From Parcubacteria group bacterium M10-OD1-1 (GTDB lineage Bacteria; Patescibacteriota; Minisyncoccia; Moranbacterales; UBA2206): a stretch of 36,368 nt of DNA. The stretch lies in assembly GCA_003056145.1 (NCBI GenBank), contig LSNL01000002.1, positions 1 through 36,368 of the forward strand. Direction: 5' to 3'. The notes under the pieces were generated by a model, which saw nothing but the letters and a program-made list of their open reading frames with translations, had not been told where the DNA came from and searched no databases. A program made the position numbers and the translations under genes. Shown one piece after another: positions 1 to 7,279 of the stretch. The first letter of the stretch is position 1. Every line of letters begins with the position of its first letter.

Positions 1-185
1 TAGTTATGGGAAAGATTGTTAGATAGGGGATTTTAATAAGTTTAATAGAATCTTTATTGTTTTAGAAACATTTTAAAAAATGTATTATAAAGGCTTAAAA
101 GATCAAACATAAAATTTCAAGGGTGATATTCTTAGTTTCAGAGATTTTTCAAGAGTACATAAATGCACTACGTATGTTAAATTTG

Positions 186-920
186 TTACATTTCCAAACT
201 TTCCCAACTCATCATAAAAATACTTTTTAGTGTTGTGTGTAGAGTTTCGCTCTCAATAATAAGACCCATATTTTCTTTGAAGGAGACAATTCCTATTTTG
301 TTTTTGCCGTATAAATCAATCTCCACTTTTATGGGAAATTTTTGAGCATCAATTATTCTTGTTTGGCGAAGAGATTCTCCTTCTACTTTTTTATATTCCC
401 GTATTTCAGGAGTGTCGGGAGCAATAGCCTTTACCCATATTTTATTTTTTACCCTCTGAGGAACATAATAATCAATAAAATCTTTTCCTAATGTTTCAAA
501 AGCTTCTTCTGAAACCCACGCCAGTATTTCTTGTTTTTTATAATTCAAAAAGTCGCGATAAACGGTTTTAATTCCTTCTGAACCTTCATAGAAAGTTATT
601 TTAGGTTTTTTATCTAAAAAATTAGACATTGCCAACAACTCGGGAACGATTGAATCAAACATGTTTTTCTTTTCTTCTATCTTTTTTCCAATAGATCTTG
701 GATCTTCTGCATAAAAATACTGTTTCTTTCCCTTTTTTAAAGAATTAACAAACCCTTTTTCTTTTAAAGACTCAATAACTAAATAAACCGTTGTTCTTTT
801 TAACTTGGATTTTTTAGCAATCTCTGCAATAGTGGCTTCTCCTAATTCCAATAAAGCCAAATAAGTTTTTGTTTCTTTTTCCGAAAACCCTATATTATTT
901 TTCAATTGTTCATCTAACAT
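186..920 (-). CDS. TrmB-family winged-helix transcriptional regulator
   Basis: 244-aa ORF; N-terminal wHTH (GFSEKETKTYLALLELGEATIAEIAKKSKLKRTTVYLVIESLKEKGFV) typical of TrmB-like regulators, with C-terminal ligand-domain-like region. Confidence 0.85.
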   Translation of the reverse strand: MLDEQLKNNIGFSEKETKTYLALLELGEATIAEIAKKSKLKRTTVYLVIESLKEKGFVNSLKKGKKQYFYAEDPRSIGKKIEEKKNMFDSIVPELLAMSNFLDKKPKITFYEGSEGIKTVYRDFLNYKKQEILAWVSEEAFETLGKDFIDYYVPQRVKNKIWVKAIAPDTPEIREYKKVEGESLRQTRIIDAQKFPIKVEIDLYGKNKIGIVSFKENMGLIIESETLHTTLKSIFMMSWESLEM

Positions 921-984
921 TGTTTTGTCGTTAATTATGTCAACAGTTGTAGTGTACTATATACCCTTGTTTTAAGCAATAAAT
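860..984. repeat. Direct repeat copy 1 (125 bp): start of the TrmB-like gene plus its upstream region
   Basis: Identical to 1118-1242 except one base (a at 917 versus g at 1175). Confidence 0.95.
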
Positions 985-1117
985 AACTCTTTCATATATC
1001 GCGTAATTGTGTTTTTGAATTTATTATTAGTACAGAGAATGTCTATCCGCTAAGAGTTGGCTTACTAAAAGAGAGTTTAGGAAAAAGGTAGCTGAAACTT
1101 AAAGTTCTTTAAAAAAT

Positions 1118-1242
1118 AATAAGTTTTTGTTTCTTTTTCCGAAAACCCTATATTATTTTTCAATTGTTCATCTAGCATTGTTTTGTCGTTAATTATGTCA
1201 ACAGTTGTAGTGTACTATATACCCTTGTTTTAAGCAATAAAT
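1118..1242. repeat. Direct repeat copy 2 (125 bp): truncated 5' end of the TrmB-like gene plus its upstream region
   Basis: Offset of 258 bp from copy 1; encodes MLDEQLKNNIGFSEKETKTY on the minus strand and then diverges. Confidence 0.95.
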
Positions 1243-1284
1243 TACGATAATTGGTAGTATATGGGTGTATATTTGACATCAATA

Positions 1285-1342
1285 TTGACATAACGCCATT
1301 TATCTGTTAAGATTTGACTTAGTAAATGAGGTTTCGGATAAA
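1285..1342 (+). promoter_or_regulatory. Two overlapping sigma70-like promoters upstream of the receiver gene
   Basis: TTGACA (1285-1290)-N17-TAAGAT (1308-1313) and TTGACT (1314-1319)-N17-GATAAA (1337-1342); SD GAGGAGG follows before ATG 1390. Confidence 0.6.
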
Positions 1343-1389
1343 AAGTACCTGAAACCAAAAAGTTTTTTTAAAAAAAAGAGGAGGATATT

Positions 1390-1899
1390 ATGAAAATTTT
1401 AGTCATTGATGACAACACCCGGAATCTGGAGGCTGCTGTAGAGCAGTTTCCAGATGTCGACATCACCACTGTCGACTCAGTAGAGTTGGCAGTGGAATTA
1501 CTAGCAGGGAAAAAATCAGTTTTTTCCCCGCGGGAACCCAAAACCAGGTATGATGTGGTCTTAATTGACCTCAACATGCCAGCTAGTTTTTTGTCTGTTG
1601 GAGTAAGTCCAGCAGGCAAAAAAAAGGAGGGGGAATTATCCCCTGTTGGAATGTTTTTAGTATTCTTGGCTGCCCGAAACGGCGCCAAGAAAATTGTCAT
1701 GCTGACCGATTCAGGTCACCATAATGACCCGTCCAGTGCAATGATTGACCTGGTCTCATCAGAGGATCTCAAGAAAATCAAAACGTTTTCGCTGGATGGA
1801 GCCACAGTTGTTTTAACAAACAACTGTGGCCTGATTATCCGAACCCCTGGCGGGGAGAGGGTAAAAGACTGGAAAACCGCTCTCTCCTTATGTGTTTAG
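1390..1899 (+). CDS. Stand-alone receiver (CheY-like) domain protein
   Basis: MKILVIDDN and YDVVLIDLNMP match the beta1 and beta3 acidic motifs of REC domains; strong SD GAGGAGG. Confidence 0.75.
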   Translation: MKILVIDDNTRNLEAAVEQFPDVDITTVDSVELAVELLAGKKSVFSPREPKTRYDVVLIDLNMPASFLSVGVSPAGKKKEGELSPVGMFLVFLAARNGAKKIVMLTDSGHHNDPSSAMIDLVSSEDLKKIKTFSLDGATVVLTNNCGLIIRTPGGERVKDWKTALSLCV

Positions 1900-1915
1900 A
1901 GAGTAGTTCATTAAA

Positions 1916-1941
1916 GTGAGTAAGATTGTTCTCTTACTCAC
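1916..1941 (+). other. RNA hairpin (10-bp stem) after the receiver ORF
   Basis: GTGAGTAAGA-TTGTTC-TCTTACTCAC. Confidence 0.75.
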
Positions 1942-1946
1942 ACAGC

Positions 1947-1985
1947 AAACCGCTATACTTAGTTCAAGTATAGCGGTTTTTTATT
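1947..1985 (+). terminator. Intrinsic terminator
   Basis: AAACCGCTATACTT-AGTTC-AAGTATAGCGGTTT followed by a T-rich tract. Confidence 0.9.
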
Positions 1986-2072
1986 TTAATTAACGCAAAA
2001 AAGCCGGTATATTTTTTAGATAATTAAAAATCCCTTTTAGGAAGGGATTAAATGCGTTTGATTGAAAATAAA

Positions 2073-2113
2073 ATAAAAAAAATTGCCAGACCGTTTATTG
2101 AAAACAGTCTGGC
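2073..2113 (-). terminator. Intrinsic terminator of dapB (minus strand)
   Basis: On the minus strand GCCAGAC...GTCTGGC followed by AATTTTTTTT. Confidence 0.8.
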
Positions 2114-2138
2114 GATGTGTAGCTCGTTAATTTTGGGA

Positions 2139-2951
2139 CTAGAAATCATTCAGTCCCAGGACATCGAACATGGTGTACAAGCCGTTCGGCTTGGCCACGA
2201 TCCAGTCGGCGGCCAAGGTGGCGCCCCGGGCGAAGTTGTCTCGATTGTGAGCCCGGTGAGTAATCTCAATTCGTTCGCCGGCCCCGGCAAAGTAGACCGT
2301 ATGCTCGCCGACGATATCTCCGGCTCTGATGGACTGGATGCCGATCTCCTGGTCCGTCCGCTCGCCGATTATGCCGTGGCGCTCAAACACTCCGACGCTC
2401 GACAGTTTTCGGTTCAGGGCGGTTGCTGCCATTTCACCGAGTTTCAGGGCTGTGCCTGAGGGCGCGTCTTTTTTCATACGGTGATGAGTCTCGACGATCT
2501 CCACGTCATAGGCATCGCCCAGAACGGCCGCTGTCTTGGCGACGAGCTTGAATAGGACATTGACGCCGATGGACATATTGGGTGCCTGGACACAGGTGAA
2601 GTTTTTCTCGGCCAGTTCTGCTAGGATAGCAAGGTCATATGGGGTCAGTCCAGTGGTACCAATAACCATGGCTCGTCCATACTCGCTTGCAATACGGGCA
2701 AATCCTATAGTGGCTGTGTGAAAGGTGAAGTCAATGATGACATCACCCTGATTGATAACCGATTCCAGGCTGGCGGCAATAATCACTCCAGTGGTGCCGA
2801 AACCGGCGTTTTCGCCAACATCCCGTCCTACTGCCGGATTATCCTGATGCTCAAAAGCGGCGGTCAGCTGGAGATTAGGATTCTTCTGCACCATTAAGCT
2901 GATGCGCTTACCCATACGTCCATCAGCACCAGCAATAATTACTCTGGTCAT
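2139..2951 (-). CDS. dapB: 4-hydroxy-tetrahydrodipicolinate reductase
   Basis: N-terminal Rossmann GADGRMGKRI and DapB signature EIVETHHRMKKDAPSGTALKLGE; SD GGGAGG upstream. Confidence 0.95.
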   Translation of the reverse strand: MTRVIIAGADGRMGKRISLMVQKNPNLQLTAAFEHQDNPAVGRDVGENAGFGTTGVIIAASLESVINQGDVIIDFTFHTATIGFARIASEYGRAMVIGTTGLTPYDLAILAELAEKNFTCVQAPNMSIGVNVLFKLVAKTAAVLGDAYDVEIVETHHRMKKDAPSGTALKLGEMAATALNRKLSSVGVFERHGIIGERTDQEIGIQSIRAGDIVGEHTVYFAGAGERIEITHRAHNRDNFARGATLAADWIVAKPNGLYTMFDVLGLNDF

Positions 2952-3028
2952 TTTTTACCTCCCTTATTGCTCACTATTTGTGAGTCGTTAAATTGGTAAG
3001 TTTTCTGACACCCGTTGCCAGAAAGTTT

Positions 3029-3057
3029 ATACTACTAAGCATTTTGTCTCTTGTCAA
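3029..3057 (-). promoter_or_regulatory. Predicted dapB promoter
   Basis: Minus strand TTGACA (3052-3057)-N17-TAGTAT (3029-3034); leader carries hairpins at 3002-3024 and 2970-2984. Confidence 0.6.
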
Positions 3058-3446
3058 ATGATTGTACATAATAACCATCCCGAAATAATCCTATTAAGCT
3101 TTATAAAAATAATAAAAAGAAACTTTTATATAGCTACTTTAAGTTTAAAATAAAATTATATAATTTTGGTGGCAATCTATTTTTCTTGGCATTTATTTTT
3201 TAGATAATTTAGCAAAAATTTCCGCTTTGCTACAGTTTTTAATAATTATAACTAGGACTTTCGACGATAGATAGAATTCAGTGCGACTTTTTCCTCGAGG
3301 GAAAATAAGTTGATAGTAGCTGGATAAACGGTTAGAAATTGTGCTATTATATAGTTAATAATAATGATCATTCAAATCTTGGTTAGTCGTTTAATAGAAA
3401 AGAAAAAGTTTTAAAAATATAACTTCAAACCTTAATATATATCAAA

Positions 3447-4241
3447 ATGAAATTAATAAGTTTCAATATTGGGATTAAAATTGATAACTCCAAAGAGATA
3501 GGAAATTTTATCAAATCACAAGATGCAGACATAGTTGCGTTTCAAGAAATTATAAAACATTTTAATGAATCTGTTTTTGAGATATATAAATCCAAAAAAC
3601 ATATCGAAGAAATTATTGGCAAGAAATTACCTTATTCTTTTTTTGGTCCACAATGGATAGCCGATGCAATGAGAAAAAATGGAAAGATGCATCGCGATTT
3701 TAATGGTTTTATAGAACAAGGAAATGAAATAATTTCAAAATTCCCAATTTTAAAGGCTACTAATGAATTTTATTATAAACATTATTCCTTAGAATTAGAA
3801 TGGGCAAATTTTCATACTGAAGATCATCCAAGGTGTGTTCAAATTGTGGAATTGAATGTTAATAATAAAAATTTGCAAATTCTTAATTTACATGGTTTAT
3901 ATTCCAAAGATAAGCAAGACAGTAAGAGAACTCTTAATCAGTGTAAATATATTCTTGAAGCTGCTAAAAGAAAAAATATTCCAACAATTATTGTAGGAGA
4001 TTTTAATTTGTTTCCCGAAACAAAAAGCATTGGAATATTAAATAAAAAATTCAGAAATTTAATTGATGAATACAAAATCAAATCCACAAGACCTACTTTT
4101 GATGACGAAACCGATAAAAGAAATAATGTAGTTGATTACATTTTTGTAAATGATAAAATTAAGGTGAATAATTTTGGAGTTATCATTACCAATATTTCCG
4201 ACCATCTTCCTTTGATTCTAGATTTTGATATATTAGATTAA
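3447..4241 (+). CDS. Endonuclease/exonuclease/phosphatase (EEP) family protein
   Basis: FNIGI...VAFQEI, IIVGDFNLFPETKS, NVVDYIFVND, ISDHLPLILDF are EEP motifs. Confidence 0.85.
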   Translation: MKLISFNIGIKIDNSKEIGNFIKSQDADIVAFQEIIKHFNESVFEIYKSKKHIEEIIGKKLPYSFFGPQWIADAMRKNGKMHRDFNGFIEQGNEIISKFPILKATNEFYYKHYSLELEWANFHTEDHPRCVQIVELNVNNKNLQILNLHGLYSKDKQDSKRTLNQCKYILEAAKRKNIPTIIVGDFNLFPETKSIGILNKKFRNLIDEYKIKSTRPTFDDETDKRNNVVDYIFVNDKIKVNNFGVIITNISDHLPLILDFDILD

Positions 4242-4355
4242 AAAAGTTTGAAGTTATAAAAATAATATTTTTTTACCTTAATTTCAATTTGAGCTAAAGT
4301 TAAGAAAACACCCGCAGACTATTTAATTTGTTATCTCATAATATGAACAAATAAT

Positions 4356-5615
4356 ATGAACAAAAAAATTTTAATAATTGGAATAGCATTTTTCGTAACG
4401 GCTATTATAACTATGGCAGTAGTATTATTTCTTTTTTCTTATCAACCAGCCCAAACACCGCAAACAGAGGATGTTGGTTTAACGCAACAAGGAATTCAGG
4501 AAGTTGTAAGGGCTAATAATCAATTTGCTTTTGATTTATACTCTAAATTAAGTAAATCAAAACAAGGAAATATATTCTATTCGCCCTATAGTCTCTCTGC
4601 TGCTTTGGCAATGACTTATGAAGGGGCTAGGGGTCAGACAGCTAAGGAAATAAAATCTGTTTTTCATTTTCCTAAAAGTAATATTTTAAGATCTAATTTT
4701 GCTACAATTCAAAATGGAATAAATAAAGAAAATAAATTTTATAAATTAAAAACAGGAAATGCTTTATGGGCTCAATATAATTATCGGTTTCTTAAAAATT
4801 ACACAGACAGAGTAAAAAAATACTATGGGGGTAAGGTAGTTAATCTTGATTTTAAACAAGAAACTGAAAAATCAAGACAGACAATTAATTCATTCATTGA
4901 GAAACAAACTAACAATAAGATTAAAAATTTAATCCCAGCTGGAGTTCTTAGTTCAATGACAAAATTAGTTATTACGAATGCAATTTATTTTAAAGGAAGT
5001 TGGAAATGGGAATTTGATAAATCTAAAACTTCTGAACAGGATTTTAAGATAACTCCTACAAAGGTTGTAAAAACTCCTATGATGTATATGAAGCCAGATA
5101 AAGTCAGATTTGATTACGCTAAGATTAAAGGTTTACAAATTTTGGAGTTGCCTTATAAAGGTGAAAAAATTTCTATGTTGATATTATTACCAACGAATAA
5201 TCTTAATTCCATAGAATCTTCTTTAACTGTCAGAAAGCTTAATGAATATAAAGCTCAAATGAAAGAAACAAAATTAGATTCAATTTCGCTCCCTAATTTT
5301 AGTTTTAATAGTAAATATTTTATGAAAGGAATATTGAGTGCTATGGGTATGCCAACTGCTTTTGGTAATGCTGATTTTTCAGGTATGGATGGAACAAAAA
5401 ATTTACAAATTAGTCAAGTTATCCATCAAGCTTTTATAAAAATTAATGAAAAAGGAACAGAAGCCGCAGCTGTAACAGCAGTTACAATGAAAAACTCAAT
5501 GGTTATGTCAAGGAACATTTTCAGAGCAGACCACCCATTTATTTTTATAATTCAGGAAAAAGGAACGGGCAATATTCTGTTTATGGGACGAGTTATAGAC
5601 CCAACTAAACAGTAA
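4356..5615 (+). CDS. Serpin family protein with N-terminal membrane anchor/signal
   Basis: SPYSLSAALAMTYEGARGQTAKEI, VITNAIYFKGSWKWEF, hinge KGTEAAAVTAV, HPFIFIIQEKGTGNILFMGRVIDP. Confidence 0.95.
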   Translation: MNKKILIIGIAFFVTAIITMAVVLFLFSYQPAQTPQTEDVGLTQQGIQEVVRANNQFAFDLYSKLSKSKQGNIFYSPYSLSAALAMTYEGARGQTAKEIKSVFHFPKSNILRSNFATIQNGINKENKFYKLKTGNALWAQYNYRFLKNYTDRVKKYYGGKVVNLDFKQETEKSRQTINSFIEKQTNNKIKNLIPAGVLSSMTKLVITNAIYFKGSWKWEFDKSKTSEQDFKITPTKVVKTPMMYMKPDKVRFDYAKIKGLQILELPYKGEKISMLILLPTNNLNSIESSLTVRKLNEYKAQMKETKLDSISLPNFSFNSKYFMKGILSAMGMPTAFGNADFSGMDGTKNLQISQVIHQAFIKINEKGTEAAAVTAVTMKNSMVMSRNIFRADHPFIFIIQEKGTGNILFMGRVIDPTKQ

Positions 5616-5793
5616 ATTTTCTGTATCTTTTTTGGTTTTGTTATAAAAAAACTTCTTGCATAGTTAGTCGTATAGGTAATACAAAGAAGAAACAGAAAAA
5701 GTAATTTACAAAAAAGATTGATGAGCTTGAATTTTAGAGAATTTAATCACTAAAAAATTTATAATAATTAGTAATTAAAATAGCGGAGTAATC

Positions 5794-5823
5794 TTTACAA
5801 AAAAAACAATGCGTGCTTATAAT
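5794..5823 (+). promoter_or_regulatory. sigma70-like promoter upstream of the 5909 ORF
   Basis: TTTACA-N18-TATAAT. Confidence 0.5.
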
Positions 5824-5854
5824 AAAGAGTGTTGTTTAAAAATTAGATAGAGGC

Positions 5855-5875
5855 TTAACACAAAATTTGTGTTAA
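5855..5875. promoter_or_regulatory. Palindrome/hairpin in the 5909 leader
   Basis: TTAACACAAA-A-TTTGTGTTAA, 10-bp arms, between promoter and SD AAAGGAG. Confidence 0.6.
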
Positions 5876-5908
5876 AAAATTAGAACTTTTATAAAGGAGA
5901 ATTTTAAA

Positions 5909-7141
5909 ATGAATTATTTTTATGAACTTTTTTTTTGGTTGGTTGCGGTTTTTCTAATATTATTAATTTTTGTTGTTAACAAATATGGTGATGGATTGTT
6001 TGGATTTTTACAAAGATGTATGTTAGCTATAGTTGATTGGAGGACTATACGGAGGAAAATATTAGGTCAACCTACTCTAGATGTAGTGTTTATTTCCAAT
6101 ATGCGACATTCAGGAGACAAGAAAATTTATCTTGGTAGTTATGTTCCTCCAGAAGGACATTTCAATGGTCCTAGAATAGTTTTTCAGAATATGCTTGGGC
6201 GAACTAGAGCATTAAATGTTTTGGCTTCGGACTTGTATCACAAATCTATGAATCATATGAAGACTACTCGGAGAATAAGTAGAAAATATTATCTAAGCGC
6301 TTGTCAATGGGCTCAAAAAAATGGAGCTCAAGTAATTTTATCAGGAGCTAGCTTAAAAGAACTTTTTGGCAGAGATGTTAAAGAGGCTAAAAAGCAATTT
6401 CCAAAGTTGCTTTTTACTAAAGGAGATAATGGAACAATAATTTTGTTTTGGCGACAATGTCAAAAATCTTTTGAATTAGCAGGTCTTTCTACAAAATCTA
6501 GAATTGGATTTTTATGTCCATATAATACAAACGGGAAAGGAATTATGAATTTTCTTGTTAAAGATGGCTATAGCAATGTGGTCCTTTTTGGTAGTAAACC
6601 TAAGGCAGTAGAAAAAGTTTCTCGAGAAACTGGATTTCCATTTGTTTTTTCTTATGCTGAGATGGGAGAGGTGGACGCTTTAATTTGTTGTTCTCATTCT
6701 CAAGATGTCCAATTGAAAGACAATGATATTCAAAATCTTCGCAAAAAAAATAAAAAATTATTAATTCTTACAGTTGCTCAACCTCCAAATCCTGAATATT
6801 CTATTTATGAAAAATGTCAAAACGATGTAATAGTAATTAGTACCGGAAATGGATATTCCAGCCAGCAGAAATATATTTTGGGTGATGTAGCAGCAGGATT
6901 ATTTGGTTTTGCTAACCAACATTTTAATTTCGGTTGTTATTTGGAGGCTATTTCACTGGCCTATATTTTAAAAAATAAGATTACTAAATATGGCGATCCG
7001 TATCAAATTAATTGGTTTGAAACCAATGAAGAGAATATGTTATTTATAGAAAGAATTTTTAATGACATTGGAATCAGTCCGTTTCCAATGGCTTCTTATT
7101 CTAAAATTAATAATAAAAATTCTCTTTATTTGAGTCAATAA
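5909..7141 (+). CDS. Membrane-anchored protein of unknown function with possible Rossmann-like C-terminal half
   Basis: 410-aa ORF with SD AAAGGAG, N-terminal TM segment, and a beta-alpha-beta-like stretch RIGFLCPYNTNGKGIMNFLVKDGYSNVVLFGSKPKAVEKV. Confidence 0.6.
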   Translation: MNYFYELFFWLVAVFLILLIFVVNKYGDGLFGFLQRCMLAIVDWRTIRRKILGQPTLDVVFISNMRHSGDKKIYLGSYVPPEGHFNGPRIVFQNMLGRTRALNVLASDLYHKSMNHMKTTRRISRKYYLSACQWAQKNGAQVILSGASLKELFGRDVKEAKKQFPKLLFTKGDNGTIILFWRQCQKSFELAGLSTKSRIGFLCPYNTNGKGIMNFLVKDGYSNVVLFGSKPKAVEKVSRETGFPFVFSYAEMGEVDALICCSHSQDVQLKDNDIQNLRKKNKKLLILTVAQPPNPEYSIYEKCQNDVIVISTGNGYSSQQKYILGDVAAGLFGFANQHFNFGCYLEAISLAYILKNKITKYGDPYQINWFETNEENMLFIERIFNDIGISPFPMASYSKINNKNSLYLSQ

Positions 7142-7166
7142 AAATTAAAGTGAATGCTATTCATAG

Positions 7167-7207
7167 GCTACTTGATCTGAAAGGAGAAAGTAGCTTTTTA
7201 TTTTTTT
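7167..7207 (+). terminator. Intrinsic terminator after the 5909 ORF
   Basis: GCTACTT (7167-7173)...AAGTAGC (7188-7194) followed by TTTTTATTTTTTT. Confidence 0.8.
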
Positions 7208-7279
7208 AAATATTTAGTATATAATAAAAGTAGATAATTTCTATAAATGGGTTACATATTTAAAGGAAAATTAAAGTAA

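Noticed and set aside
1368-1700. 110-aa minus-strand ORF opposite the receiver gene
   Set aside because: Low-complexity Ser/Thr-rich shadow ORF; begins inside the coding strand of a recognisable receiver protein
2052-2459. 135-aa plus-strand ORF opposite dapB
   Set aside because: Antisense to a well-supported dapB; frame kept open by GC-rich codon structure; no SD or domain
2970-3030. Lysine riboswitch upstream of dapB
   Set aside because: The predicted leader (about 70 nt) is too short for a canonical lysine riboswitch; only two small hairpins are present
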